Positions 1 to 8,419 of a stretch of 64,000 nt of DNA are shown one piece after another. The notes under the pieces are model-generated. The model saw nothing but the letters and a program-made list of their open reading frames with translations, made no database searches and was not told the DNA's origin. Source of the DNA: Clostridium_AB sp036639235 (lineage in GTDB: Bacteria > Bacillota > Clostridia > Clostridiales > Caloramatoraceae); assembly GCF_036639235.1 (NCBI RefSeq), contig NZ_JAVWJB010000008.1, positions 12,152 to 76,151 on the forward strand, written 5' to 3'. The translations under genes were made by a program, and so were the position numbers. The first letter of the stretch is position 1, and every line of letters begins with the position of its first letter.

Positions 1-290
1 ACTCTAATCGGGAATGTAACTTCATTCATGTTATATCCCTCGTAGAAATGGAATCTACCCTGCATCATAATAACCTTTTTACCTGATAGTGTTCCATAAA
101 CAAATTGTCCCTTATGTCCCTCAACAGTAGAAATAGGAAATCCTTCTATCTCACCATATGGTATTTCTATTTTATTTTCTATGTTATCAGCAAGTGATGA
201 AAGACCTGAACCTAGTATTACCATAACATCAGGTACATCCTTAATTATAGATTTTATTTTATCACATGATGATTTAATTTTATCTATCAT
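1..290 (-). CDS. Purine nucleoside phosphorylase, N-terminal part (cut by window edge)
   Basis: Reading on the minus strand gives the first 96 or so residues of a trimeric-type purine nucleoside phosphorylase, which splits (deoxy)nucleosides with phosphate to free base and (deoxy)ribose-1-phosphate in the cytoplasm. Visible motifs are the phosphate loop VILGSGLSSLAD, the segment STVEGHKGQ and the substrate-site segment MQGRFHFYEGY. The ATG at 290 is chosen because AGGAGG lies 6 nt before it; the in-frame ATG at 296 touches the Shine-Dalgarno sequence. deoB ends 11 nt upstream, so the two are one nucleoside-salvage operon whose enzymes act in sequence. The C-terminal two thirds lie outside the window. 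Confidence 0.9.
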   Translation of the reverse strand, partial: MIDKIKSSCDKIKSIIKDVPDVMVILGSGLSSLADNIENKIEIPYGEIEGFPISTVEGHKGQFVYGTLSGKKVIMMQGRFHFYEGYNMNEVTFPIR

Positions 291-300
291 ATCCATCCTC

Positions 301-1470
301 CTATTTTATGATTTTATCCTTAAAGCTATTACCATCAATATCATTATTAATATTTAATATATCAAGTACTGTTTTCCCAATATCAGCAAATGAGTCTCTA
401 GTTCCTATATTAACTCCACCCTTAATGCTACTACCATATACTAATAAAGGCGTGTATTCCCTTGTATGATCTGTTCCCTTAGTAGTTGGGTCACATCCAT
501 GGTCTGCTGTTAATATAAGTATATCTTCTACTTTCATTGAATCTAGAACATCTTTAAGCATAACATCAAATTCTTCAAGTGCTGCCTTATATCCTTCTGG
601 GTCATTTCTATGACCATAAAGCATATCAAAATCAACAAGGTTACTAAATATAAGCCCAGTTGATTTTTCATTAATTAATTCAATTGTTTTTTGAACATTT
701 TCTTTGTTACTCTTAGCATGATATGACTTAGTAATGCCACATCCTGCGTATATATCAGATATCTTCCCAATTCCAATTACATCAAGTGACTCATCACTTA
801 TATAATCAAGCATTGTTTTCCTTGGTGGTTTAACTGAAAAATCACGTCTATTTGGAGTTCTTTTAAATGAACCCTCTTCTCCTATAAAAGGTCTTGCTAT
901 AACCCTTGAAACGTTGTGTTTTCCTCTTAAAATCCCTCTAGCTATATTACATATCTTATATAGCTCCTCAAGTGGTACAACATCCTCGTGGGCTGCAATT
1001 TGAAATACACTGTCAGCTGATGTGTATACAATTAAATCACCTGTTTCAACATGTTTTTGACCAAGATCTCTAATTATATCTGTTCCAGAAGCTACAATAT
1101 TCCCTATTACGCGTCTTCCTGTTAAGGATTCAAACTCTTCAATAATCTCCTTATCGAATCCATTAGGATAAGTAGGAAAATTTTCCTCAACAATAACCCC
1201 TGCAATTTCAAAATGGCCAGTTGTTGTATCTTTACCATTTGACTTTTCCATAAGTCTACCAAAATTTCCTTTAGGTGAAGTAGTACTATTTACTCCTTCA
1301 ATGCCATCAATATTGCCAAAGCCTAATGATACTAAATTAGGAATACTTAGCCCATTAAGTAATTTTGAAATATGTCCAACAGTATTACACATTTCATCTC
1401 CATATACATGAGCGTCAGGTAGGCTTCCTATACCTACACTATCTAGAACCATAATAATAACTCTATTCAT
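301..1470 (-). CDS. deoB: Phosphopentomutase
   Basis: Interconverts (deoxy)ribose-1-phosphate and (deoxy)ribose-5-phosphate, linking nucleoside breakdown to the pentose phosphate pathway. The 389-residue length is normal for the family. The alkaline-phosphatase-like metal site is visible: VLDSVGIGSLPDA near residue 8 (metal Asp), GKDTTTGHFE near residue 80 (the phosphorylatable Thr region), and TADHGCDPTTKGTDHTRE near residue 322. It sits between xerD and purine nucleoside phosphorylase, the usual Firmicute order. A terminator after xerD (1548-1581) lies 80 nt upstream, so deoB probably has its own promoter; TATAAT occurs at about 1504-1509 without a clear -35. Confidence 0.97.
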   Translation of the reverse strand: MNRVIIMVLDSVGIGSLPDAHVYGDEMCNTVGHISKLLNGLSIPNLVSLGFGNIDGIEGVNSTTSPKGNFGRLMEKSNGKDTTTGHFEIAGVIVEENFPTYPNGFDKEIIEEFESLTGRRVIGNIVASGTDIIRDLGQKHVETGDLIVYTSADSVFQIAAHEDVVPLEELYKICNIARGILRGKHNVSRVIARPFIGEEGSFKRTPNRRDFSVKPPRKTMLDYISDESLDVIGIGKISDIYAGCGITKSYHAKSNKENVQKTIELINEKSTGLIFSNLVDFDMLYGHRNDPEGYKAALEEFDVMLKDVLDSMKVEDILILTADHGCDPTTKGTDHTREYTPLLVYGSSIKGGVNIGTRDSFADIGKTVLDILNINNDIDGNSFKDKIIK

Positions 1471-1547
1471 ATATCCAACTCCCTATTTATTTCCTTACTT
1501 AGTATTATACTAAAAATCAATAAATATTATCATAAATATATAATAAT

Positions 1548-1581
1548 AAAAAAAAGGCATGAAAATTTTTATTTTCACACC
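1548..1581 (-). terminator. Rho-independent terminator after xerD
   Basis: On the minus strand a hairpin with arms GTGTGAAAAT and ATTTTCATGCC is followed by eight or more T. It lies 35 nt after the xerD stop and separates the spoIIM-xerD unit from deoB. Confidence 0.75.
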
Positions 1582-1615
1582 AAAAAGTTTTAGGTTTTAT
1601 AGTTCATCCTTAAGT

Positions 1616-2494
1616 TTATGCTCTAGGATGAGTCTTTTTATATACATCGCTGATTCTATTTTTTATAAGCTCAGCGTAAACTTGCGTTGTTGATATGTCT
1701 GAATGCCCTAGCATTTGCTGTACTGACTTTAAATCTGCTCCATTTTCAATTAAATGGGCTGCAAATGAATGTCTTAATGTATGTGGAGTAATATCCTTGT
1801 TTATATCTGCAAGTGAAGCATAGTGCTTAATAATCTTCCAAAACCCTTGTCTTGTCATTCTCTCACCATGAAAGTTTAAAAATAATGCCTGTTCTTCTTG
1901 TCTTGAAACAAACTTTTGTCTATATTCTGATATATATGTTTTTAATATATCTATTGCAACCTTACCCATTGGAATAATTCTTTCCTTTGTGCCGCTGCAT
2001 CTAATAAATCCTATTTCAAGATTAACATCTTGAATGTTAAGATTAATAAGCTCTGTAACTCTTATTCCTGTTGCATAAAGCATTTCAAGCATTGCCCTAT
2101 CACGAACACCCTTAGACTCAGATATATTAGGTAGTGATAATAGTTTTTCTATTTCCTCAACGCTTAACACTTGAGGAACCTTCTTTTCAGATTTTGGAGA
2201 CTCAAGATTTAAGGTTGGATCTTTTGCAACTACATTATTCTTTAAAAGCATCTTATAAAAGGCTCTTATTGATGCTATACTTCTTGAAATTGAAGAAGTC
2301 GCCCTTCCTGCCTTTTGAAGATATAAAATATATGCAATTATATTTGTCTTCTTTACTACTTTAAAGTCTAAATTATTTTCTGCAAGGTATATTAAAAACT
2401 TCTTTATATCCCTTGTATATGACTCTAGGGTATTCTCACTAAGTCTATTATCTTCCCTTAACTCCTGTACAAAATCCTTTAAAACCTTTTCCAT
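1616..2494 (-). CDS. xerD: Tyrosine recombinase XerD
   Basis: Site-specific tyrosine recombinase that resolves chromosome dimers at dif together with XerC. The protein has an N-terminal SAM-like core-binding domain (residues 1-85) and a C-terminal catalytic domain with the expected set: Arg in ATGIRVTEL, the HTLRHSFAAHL box, LGHSDISTTQVY with the catalytic Tyr. I place the start at the ATG at 2494 (292 aa), because AAGGGG lies just before it; a longer reading from 2521 has no ribosome site. In Firmicutes the gene between spoIIM/fur and deoB is xerD (ripX), which supports XerD over XerC. Confidence 0.93.
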   Translation of the reverse strand: MEKVLKDFVQELREDNRLSENTLESYTRDIKKFLIYLAENNLDFKVVKKTNIIAYILYLQKAGRATSSISRSIASIRAFYKMLLKNNVVAKDPTLNLESPKSEKKVPQVLSVEEIEKLLSLPNISESKGVRDRAMLEMLYATGIRVTELINLNIQDVNLEIGFIRCSGTKERIIPMGKVAIDILKTYISEYRQKFVSRQEEQALFLNFHGERMTRQGFWKIIKHYASLADINKDITPHTLRHSFAAHLIENGADLKSVQQMLGHSDISTTQVYAELIKNRISDVYKKTHPRA

Positions 2495-2562
2495 TAACAA
2501 GTCCCCTTTTAAATTATTCACACCGCTAATATTCTACAAAAGTTTTCTATATCCTTCAATTT

Positions 2563-2787
2563 TTATGAAAATCCAAGAAACTTTTGTATTAAATTGAATA
2601 TAACATTTTTTAAACCTGTTACTTCCACATTATTTTGTAGTACAAAAACACTATTCCCTGAAGGAATTTGATGGTTTATAAACCCTAGTTTTAGGATCAA
2701 TAAATTAACTACATATGGAAGTACTAATCCTAAAAACAAAAGTACGCAAAATACCTTTATGAAAGTAAATAAATTTTTACACCCCAC
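2563..2787 (-). CDS. Small single-pass membrane protein, unknown function
   Basis: I do not recognise this 74-residue protein by sequence. Residues 8-33 are a strongly hydrophobic membrane segment, followed by a short outside or inside tail with IPSGNSVFVLQ. The start is GTG at 2787 with AGGGGAG 6 nt upstream. It begins 11 nt after the spoIIM stop and precedes xerD, so it is co-transcribed. In Bacillus subtilis the same slot (spoIIM-yqzK-fur-xerD) is filled by YqzK, also about 75 residues with an N-terminal membrane segment; a shared origin is an inference from position and layout only. Confidence 0.7.
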   Translation of the reverse strand: MGCKNLFTFIKVFCVLLFLGLVLPYVVNLLILKLGFINHQIPSGNSVFVLQNNVEVTGLKNVIFNLIQKFLGFS

Positions 2788-2798
2788 TTGTATCTCCC

Positions 2799-3440
2799 CT
2801 AACCTACAATGAAATATGATGACAGCGCCTTAATAATAAGTGGGCTAATAAAACCTTCTATAAAGCTCCCAATTAAGGTTACTATAAATATTACACCTAT
2901 TATTAAAGAATAAGACATAAAACTAAGTCCTTGATTATTAGAAAATCCCTTTCCTTTTCTCCTCCTAATAACCGATGTAGTGTAGGATAAACTAATTACA
3001 ACTGCAATAAGTAAACATGGTATGTATACTATGTTTTGAGGTATGATCCCAATTAATGAGAACATAAGTCCACGTATACCCATACTTTCTATAAAAAAGC
3101 CAACTGAGAATCCTAGAACAAAACCTCTAAATCCTATAACTATTAATGCAACAGGTACACCAATAATTGTTAAGCTTAAAACCCATATTATAAGAATTGA
3201 TAAAAAGTTATTTCTTGCAGACTGCATGAAAACACTACTACCTGAAACACTTTCTCCAGAATAAACCTTAAAAAAGCTATTCATATAGGTTAGTAGTTCA
3301 TTTTTCTCCTCTATAGATATGGATTTTATAGTAAAACCTCCTATAGCAAGTCCAATAGAAAAAAATAAGATTATTATGAAGTAAATTCCTATGTTCTCTT
3401 TTATGTTTTTTGTTATACGCTCACCTAAAAGAGTTCTCAC
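2799..3440 (-). CDS. spoIIM: Stage II sporulation protein M
   Basis: SpoIIM is the mother-cell membrane component of the DMP complex (SpoIID-SpoIIM-SpoIIP) that drives septal peptidoglycan remodelling and engulfment of the forespore. The 213-residue product has a short cytoplasmic N-terminus and about five membrane segments (around residues 17-38, 73-100, 104-125, 133-150 and 175-200), as expected for the family. The segment FSVGFFIESMGIRGL is typical. It lies between a Nudix hydrolase gene and the small membrane protein before xerD. A run of seven T after an imperfect stem just before its start could be a terminator for the Nudix gene. Confidence 0.92.
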   Translation of the reverse strand: MRTLLGERITKNIKENIGIYFIIILFFSIGLAIGGFTIKSISIEEKNELLTYMNSFFKVYSGESVSGSSVFMQSARNNFLSILIIWVLSLTIIGVPVALIVIGFRGFVLGFSVGFFIESMGIRGLMFSLIGIIPQNIVYIPCLLIAVVISLSYTTSVIRRRKGKGFSNNQGLSFMSYSLIIGVIFIVTLIGSFIEGFISPLIIKALSSYFIVG

Positions 3441-3511
3441 AAAAAAATTCCCCCTTCCTTCTCATTTGTTGTCTTTAAATTTATATGAGAGAAAGAGGGA
3501 TTTTATGAAAA

Positions 3512-4042
3512 CTAAATATATTTTTTAGCTAGCAAAATTGCAAGTGCTGTTTTAGCATCTGTTATCTCTTCATTTTCTACCATTGAAACTAACTTTTCGT
3601 ACTTAAACTTTAAAACCTCAAGGTTCTCTCCTTCATCAAGCTTTTGTAAACCCCTAGTAAAGTTTTTACATAGGTATAAGTACATTTTCTCACCTGAGTA
3701 ACCTGCTGCTAAATAAAACTCACCAAGGAAAATAAGCTCCTTTGGAATTAGCCCTGTTTCTTCCTCCATTTCACGAACTGCACATGCATATGGTTGTTCA
3801 CGTCCATCTATTTTCCCAGCAGGAATTTCAAGTACAGCATCCTCTACTGCCTTTCTATACTGCTTAACCATTGTTACTTCACCACACTCATCTACACATA
3901 ATATACCAACAGCTCCGTTATGTTCTATAACCTCTCTATAAGATGTTTTACCATCATTAATTCTTACCAAGTCACGTCTTAGATTTAATATTTTACCTTT
4001 GTATATATACTCACTGCTTATTGTCTTTTCTCTAATTAACAA
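3512..4042 (-). CDS. nudF: Nudix hydrolase, ADP-ribose pyrophosphatase type
   Basis: Probably hydrolyses ADP-ribose to AMP and ribose-5-phosphate. The Nudix box is complete: Gly in GKIDG, then E-x7-REMEEETGL, around residues 75-98, with the upstream strand LEIPAG typical of the NudF subgroup. The start is taken as TTG at 4042 (MLIREKT..., 176 aa), 4 nt after AGGTGAT; the longer GTG start at 4051 would lie inside the ribosome site. It is the first gene of a minus-strand unit leading to spoIIM and xerD. A 7-bp Spo0A box lies about 90 nt upstream. Confidence 0.88.
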   Translation of the reverse strand: MLIREKTISSEYIYKGKILNLRRDLVRINDGKTSYREVIEHNGAVGILCVDECGEVTMVKQYRKAVEDAVLEIPAGKIDGREQPYACAVREMEEETGLIPKELIFLGEFYLAAGYSGEKMYLYLCKNFTRGLQKLDEGENLEVLKFKYEKLVSMVENEEITDAKTALAILLAKKYI

Positions 4043-4129
4043 ACCTATCACCTCATAATTCCTTTTATATATTATATATGTATTCCCCTAATTTTATTTT
4101 AGTTTTTAAATGAACGAATATTCTCACTT

Positions 4130-4136
4130 TGTCGAA
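4130..4136. promoter_or_regulatory. Isolated Spo0A box upstream of nudF-spoIIM
   Basis: TGTCGAA on the plus strand (TTCGACA on minus) matches the 0A-box core exactly. It lies about 90 nt before the nudF start. A 7-mer can occur by chance in 64 kb, so the support is its location upstream of a unit carrying spoIIM and next to spo0A. Confidence 0.3.
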
Positions 4137-4238
4137 ATTCTTTCATTTACTTATTATTATAATGACGTTATAATATATTTAATAGGTTTTTATGACGTTT
4201 TTTGCGAAATTAAAGTTAAAAGTCATAAAAAATTGTAG

Positions 4239-4269
4239 AAAAAAAGAACTTTTTCTTAGGAAAAAGTTC
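4239..4269 (-). terminator. Terminator after spo0A
   Basis: A perfect 10-bp stem (GAACTTTTTC / GAAAAAGTTC) with a 4-nt loop, followed on the minus strand by a run of T, 36 nt after the spo0A stop. Confidence 0.85.
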
Positions 4270-4304
4270 AAAATTAAGGGTAATAAATTGTGCTTTATAT
4301 TTAT

Positions 4305-5105
4305 TTAACCAAGCTTTGATTGTAATCTAAGCTTGTCAGCAACCATTGCAATAAACTCAGAATTTGTTGGCTTGCCCTTATCGTTGTGAACAGTATATCC
4401 AAAAATTCTGTTTATAGTTTCTACTTGACCTCTTGACCAAGCAACTTCTATTGCATGTCTAATAGCTCTTTCTACTCTACTTGCAGTAGTATTATACTTC
4501 TTTGCTATTGATGGATAAAGTTCTTTAGTTACAGCGCTTAATAGCTCTATGTCTTTAACTACCATTTGAATAGCTTCTCTTAAATATAAATATCCTTTAA
4601 TATGTGCTGGTACACCTATTTCATGAATTATATTAGTTATGTCAGCCTCTAATGAGTTTACATTAGAAAATGGAGTAGACTCTGGCATTAATAGTGATGG
4701 TCTTCTGATTTCATCCATAGAACCCTGTGAGAACATTTGTCTAATTCTCTTACTAAAAATATCCATATCAAACGGTTTTACAACATAATATTCCGCTCCA
4801 AGGTTAATTGCCCTTTGTGTAATTTTGTCTTGTCCAACTGCTGAAAGAACTATTACCTTAGGAAGATTAATTCCCGTCATTGAGTTTATCTTTTCAAGCA
4901 CTCCAAGTCCGTCAAGATGTGGCATGATTATGTCTAAAACTAAAACGTCAGGTTTGTAATTTCCAACTAGCTCAACTGCCTCAAGTCCGTCATTTGCAAT
5001 TGCAACAACTTCAAAGTCATTTTGCTCCTTAAGGTATTGGCTAAGTATGCTTGAAAATTCTTTGTTGTCGTCTGCGATTAAAATTTTAATCTTTCTATTC
5101 TCCAT
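4305..5105 (-). CDS. spo0A: Sporulation master regulator Spo0A
   Basis: Response regulator that starts sporulation when phosphorylated. Receiver domain, residues 1-125: acidic pocket D12-D13, phosphoacceptor D58 in LVLDIIMPHLDG, Ser in VLSAVGQ and Lys in VVKPFD. DNA-binding Spo0A_C domain, residues 150-266: HEIGVPAHIKGYLYLREAI and the recognition helix region SRVERAIRHAIEVAWSRG, which reads 0A boxes. The 266-residue length is normal. The ATG at 5105 follows AGGAGG. The gene is monocistronic between the terminators of spoIVB and itself, with a sigma-H-type promoter overlapped by a 0A box at 5148-5173. Confidence 0.98.
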   Translation of the reverse strand: MENRKIKILIADDNKEFSSILSQYLKEQNDFEVVAIANDGLEAVELVGNYKPDVLVLDIIMPHLDGLGVLEKINSMTGINLPKVIVLSAVGQDKITQRAINLGAEYYVVKPFDMDIFSKRIRQMFSQGSMDEIRRPSLLMPESTPFSNVNSLEADITNIIHEIGVPAHIKGYLYLREAIQMVVKDIELLSAVTKELYPSIAKKYNTTASRVERAIRHAIEVAWSRGQVETINRIFGYTVHNDKGKPTNSEFIAMVADKLRLQSKLG

Positions 5106-5147
5106 TATATATCCTCCTAATGTGCTCCATTATCTCTTTGTTATACT

Positions 5148-5173
5148 AATTCGACAATAAGAAAATAACTCCT
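5148..5173 (-). promoter_or_regulatory. Sigma-H-type promoter with overlapping Spo0A box for spo0A
   Basis: On the minus strand AGGAGTT (5167-5173) is separated by 14 nt from GAATT (5148-5152), matching the sigma-H pattern and spacing of spoVG-type promoters. The 0A box TGTCGAA (5150-5156) overlaps the -10 element, which suggests Spo0A feedback on its own promoter. The expected start is about 35 nt before the ATG. Confidence 0.6.
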
Positions 5174-5268
5174 TCTAATTTTTTATTAAAAAGTTAAATT
5201 TGGTAGAAATATTTTAAAATGTATATAAAAGTTTACTATTTCACCAAAAGATTTAATAAACAATGTAG

Positions 5269-5305
5269 AAAAACCAACACATTTGTGAACTTCACAAAGT
5301 GCTGG
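5269..5305 (-). terminator. Terminator after spoIVB
   Basis: On the minus strand a long hairpin with arms CCAGCACTTTGTGAA and TTCACAAATGTGTTGG, with two mismatches, is followed by TTTTTC. It lies 10 nt after the spoIVB stop. Confidence 0.8.
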
Positions 5306-5314
5306 CCTTCTAAT

Positions 5315-6535
5315 TTAAGATGCTACATTTCCGTCTTTAAGCATCCACTCAATATAAATACCATATCCCATTGTAGGGTTATTAACAAATACGTGTGTTA
5401 CTGCTCCTACTATCTTTCCATTTTGTATAATAGGACTTCCACTCATACCTTGAACGATACCTCCTGTTTTTTCAAGGAGTTCCTTATCTGTTACCTTAAT
5501 AACCATACTTTTAGGACTAGGCTTAGTCTGATTTATAACTTTTTCGATGTTAATACTATATTCTTTAGTTTCAACACCATCTACACATGTTAAAATTTTA
5601 GCTGGGCCTTCTTTAACTTCATTTTGTCTACCAATTGATATTGGTTTTAGATTTTTACACTGATTTTTCATTTTTTCTGATTTTCCGTATACTCCGCTAA
5701 AAGAATTTTTTGATAAACTACCTACCTGATCTTTTTCATGAAATATGCCTCTAAGCTCTCCTGGATTACCTTTTTCACCTTTTTCTACTGATATTATCTT
5801 AGCGTCATAAGAACTACCTTCTCTAATTGTTAGAAGCTTTCCAGTATCAATATCATTTATAGGGTGTCCAAGTGCACCAAAAACTCCTGATTTCTCGTCA
5901 TAGAAAGTTAATGTACCAACACCTGAAGTTGTGTTTCTAACCCATAATCCTACTTTATATTCTCCAGAGGATAAAACAGGTGAAACAGTTATATTTTCCG
6001 TCTTCTCTCTTCTTTTTATCTTTAACTTTATCTTATTACCCTTTGACTTTAGTATTACACTTGAAAGTGTATTAATTTCGTTAAGTTTCTCTCCATTAGC
6101 CTCAAGTAAAACGTCTCCTATCTCTATACCAGATGCTATACCAGGACTTTCCTTATTGCCATCATTCGTATCAACATCCGAAAAACCAACAACAATAATA
6201 CCCTCCGTATATAATTTTATTCCTATTGGTTTTCCTCCTGGAATTAATTTAATGTCTGGCTTTAAATTAACTGTTACTGTTTTTACAGGTATAATTCCAA
6301 ATAATTTAACATTCAGATCTAAATCTTCTTTTAAAGTATTGGTATTATTAAATGTTTCAACAGTATAAATTATATTAGATTTTAGGTTATTGTTATCTAG
6401 GCTATTAAGTTCTAACTTACTACTGGTAATACTTAATGACTCAGGTAAAGATGCTACTTTAACAAATCCAACTGAAAAAGTAACGGCAATAACTATTAAT
6501 AATGAAATTAATATTTGGGGGAATTTAAGTTTCAA
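5315..6535 (-). CDS. spoIVB: SpoIVB serine peptidase (S55)
   Basis: Forespore-made protease secreted into the intermembrane space, where in Bacillus it signals processing of pro-sigma-K. Visible features: N-terminal membrane anchor (about residues 8-30), a PDZ domain (about 105-190) with GIEIGDVLLEANGEKL, and an S55 peptidase domain with the catalytic His in GALGHPIND and the catalytic Ser in GMSGSPI. The start is TTG at 6535 (406 aa), with GGAGTGA upstream; the GTG at 6544 lies inside that ribosome site. It sits directly upstream of spo0A, the usual order. The sigma-K in this window keeps a pro-sequence, consistent with a working SpoIVB signal. Confidence 0.95.
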   Translation of the reverse strand: MKLKFPQILISLLIVIAVTFSVGFVKVASLPESLSITSSKLELNSLDNNNLKSNIIYTVETFNNTNTLKEDLDLNVKLFGIIPVKTVTVNLKPDIKLIPGGKPIGIKLYTEGIIVVGFSDVDTNDGNKESPGIASGIEIGDVLLEANGEKLNEINTLSSVILKSKGNKIKLKIKRREKTENITVSPVLSSGEYKVGLWVRNTTSGVGTLTFYDEKSGVFGALGHPINDIDTGKLLTIREGSSYDAKIISVEKGEKGNPGELRGIFHEKDQVGSLSKNSFSGVYGKSEKMKNQCKNLKPISIGRQNEVKEGPAKILTCVDGVETKEYSINIEKVINQTKPSPKSMVIKVTDKELLEKTGGIVQGMSGSPIIQNGKIVGAVTHVFVNNPTMGYGIYIEWMLKDGNVAS

Positions 6536-6547
6536 GTAAATCACTCC

Positions 6548-6712
6548 TTATTGCCAATTTGTTAAATCAACACCCTTCGATGTTTTTAACTTAACCTTTT
6601 TGTTGTCCACATATACTATAAGAAAAACAACAATAATAGCAATAAAAAGATAATCTGTTATTGTTTTAAAATGCGAAAAATCTTCACCAAATAATATTTG
6701 GTGAAGATTCCT
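6548..6712 (-). other. Possible small membrane-protein reading frame without a standard start
   Basis: Directly after the recN stop, in the same frame, 54 codons are open up to a TAA just before the spoIVB ribosome site. The translation contains a clear hydrophobic stretch (YLFIAIIVVFLIVYV) followed by a basic tail (DNKKVKLKTSKG), as in a single-pass membrane protein. No ATG or TTG is present and the only GTG would leave 20 residues, so translation would need ATA, ATT or ATC. The first third overlaps the recN terminator. It may be a decayed gene or chance. Confidence 0.2.
6674..6709 (-). terminator. Terminator after recN
   Basis: A perfect 14-bp stem (AATCTTCACCAAAT and its complement) with a 3-nt loop, followed by TTTTT on the minus strand, 4 nt after the recN stop. 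Confidence 0.9.
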
Positions 6713-8404
6713 TTAAACTGAAGCCTTTTTATAGCTTTGAGCCATTTCTAAAACTTCAAGAGCATTTTTTCTAGTTAAGTCAGTAATAGTCATTCCACCA
6801 AGCATTCTTGCAAGCTCTTCAATTCTTTCTAGTTTTGTAAGAGTTTTAATTGATGTAAGTGTAGAGTTATTACTAGTTGTTTTTTCGATTTTAAAATGAC
6901 AATCACTCATAGCAGCAATTTGTGGAAGATGAGTTACACATAATAATTGGTGAGATTTAGATATATTGGACATTTTTTCTGCAACTGCCTGTGCTGTACG
7001 CCCACTTATACCAGTATCTACCTCATCAAAAATCAATGTAGGTATATCATCTATATCTGCTATAACTGTTTTAATGGCAAGCATTATTCTTGACATTTCA
7101 CCACCTGAAGCAACCTTTGAAAGTGGCTTTAATGGTTGCCCTGGGTTTGCTGTCATTAGGAAACTTACCTTATTACGTCCATTTGAATGAAGATCTGCTT
7201 CACTTGTAATAGAAACCTTAAATATAGCTTTTTCCATTCCAAGATACTTAAATTCCTGTGTTATCATTGTTTCAAGAATTTGACCCCCCTTTTTTCTTAG
7301 AAATGTTATTTTATCAGCTAATATTTCAACATCCCTAAGTAGTGAATCTCTTTCCTTTTCAAGGTCCTTTATAATCTCATCACCTTGAAGAACATTTGAT
7401 AACTCTGCTTGTATTCCATTATGAAAATCAATAATTTCATCTATTGTAGAGCCATATTTACGCTTAAGCTTATTTATGGTATCAAGTCTTCCCTCTATTT
7501 CATTAAGTCGACCCTCATTATAGTCAATACCTATCTTATATCCTCTAATATCTTCACATATTGATTCAAGTTGATAATATACCCCTTCAATTGCTTCCCT
7601 CATAGATGCTAAATTCGTATCATATTCCTCAATAGCTGATATACCCTTAAGTGAACTTGAAAGTGCATCTAATGCTGAATCTCCTATTTGGGCCATATAA
7701 AGTTTGCTATAAATATTAGTTAGTGAAGAATGAATTTTTTGTGAGTTTGCAAGGATATCCCTCTCCTTCTTTAACTCTTCATCTTCATTAGGCCTTAGGT
7801 CTGCCTCTCTGATTTCCTCATCCTGAAAAGATAATAGGTCAATCATACGAAGTCTTTCCTTCTCATTAGTTGAAAGGCTATCTATACGCTCATTAATAGA
7901 TATGTATTTCTTATAAAGATCCTTATATTCTTGTTTTATAGAATATAGGTCCTCCCCACAGAATAAATCAAGAATATGAATATTAGACCCTTCATTTAGA
8001 AGTGACTGATGTTCATGCTGACCATGTATATCTATTAAGTGTTTTCCAATAGACTTAAGTAGCGATACAGTAACAGCCTTCCCATTTATTCTTGAAATAC
8101 TTTTTCCTGATTTATTTATTTCCCTTGATATAATAATATTGTCTTCACAATCAATACCGTTTTCTTCAAATAAATTATTGATATTTTTGTTATTTACACT
8201 AAAAATGCCTTCAACAAAGGCAGACTCTTCACCTACTCTTATTATGTCTTTGTTTTGCTTGTCACCAAGTATAAAGTTAATAGAGTCAATAAGAATTGAT
8301 TTACCTGCACCCGTTTCTCCTGTAAACATATTAAGTCCCCTATGGAAACTAATACATGCCTCATCTATAAGTGCAAAATTTTTAATGTGAAGTTCAATAA
8401 GCAT
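6713..8404 (-). CDS. recN: DNA repair ATPase RecN
   Basis: SMC-like ATPase that acts early in double-strand break repair, tethering DNA ends. Walker A GETGAGKS is at about residue 30. The central region (about 150-350) is rich in charged heptads typical of a coiled coil. The C-terminal ATPase half has the signature PLSKVASGGEMSRIMLA and Walker B TLIFDEVDTGISG. The 563-residue length fits the family. The ATG at 8404 follows AGGAGAAGG. It is the last gene of the folD-to-recN run and is followed by a strong terminator. Confidence 0.97.
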   Translation of the reverse strand: MLIELHIKNFALIDEACISFHRGLNMFTGETGAGKSILIDSINFILGDKQNKDIIRVGEESAFVEGIFSVNNKNINNLFEENGIDCEDNIIISREINKSGKSISRINGKAVTVSLLKSIGKHLIDIHGQHEHQSLLNEGSNIHILDLFCGEDLYSIKQEYKDLYKKYISINERIDSLSTNEKERLRMIDLLSFQDEEIREADLRPNEDEELKKERDILANSQKIHSSLTNIYSKLYMAQIGDSALDALSSSLKGISAIEEYDTNLASMREAIEGVYYQLESICEDIRGYKIGIDYNEGRLNEIEGRLDTINKLKRKYGSTIDEIIDFHNGIQAELSNVLQGDEIIKDLEKERDSLLRDVEILADKITFLRKKGGQILETMITQEFKYLGMEKAIFKVSITSEADLHSNGRNKVSFLMTANPGQPLKPLSKVASGGEMSRIMLAIKTVIADIDDIPTLIFDEVDTGISGRTAQAVAEKMSNISKSHQLLCVTHLPQIAAMSDCHFKIEKTTSNNSTLTSIKTLTKLERIEELARMLGGMTITDLTRKNALEVLEMAQSYKKASV

Positions 8405-8419
8405 TATAACCTTCTCCTA

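Noticed and set aside
2134..2364. Open frame of 76 aa on the plus strand inside xerD
   Set aside because: Antisense shadow of a conserved gene; no ribosome site and no recognisable product.
5219..5593. 124-aa plus-strand frame over the spoIVB end
   Set aside because: Covers the spoIVB terminator and coding region in antisense; AT-rich composition explains it.
5931..6368. 145-aa plus-strand frame inside spoIVB
   Set aside because: Antisense of the S55 domain; no independent support.
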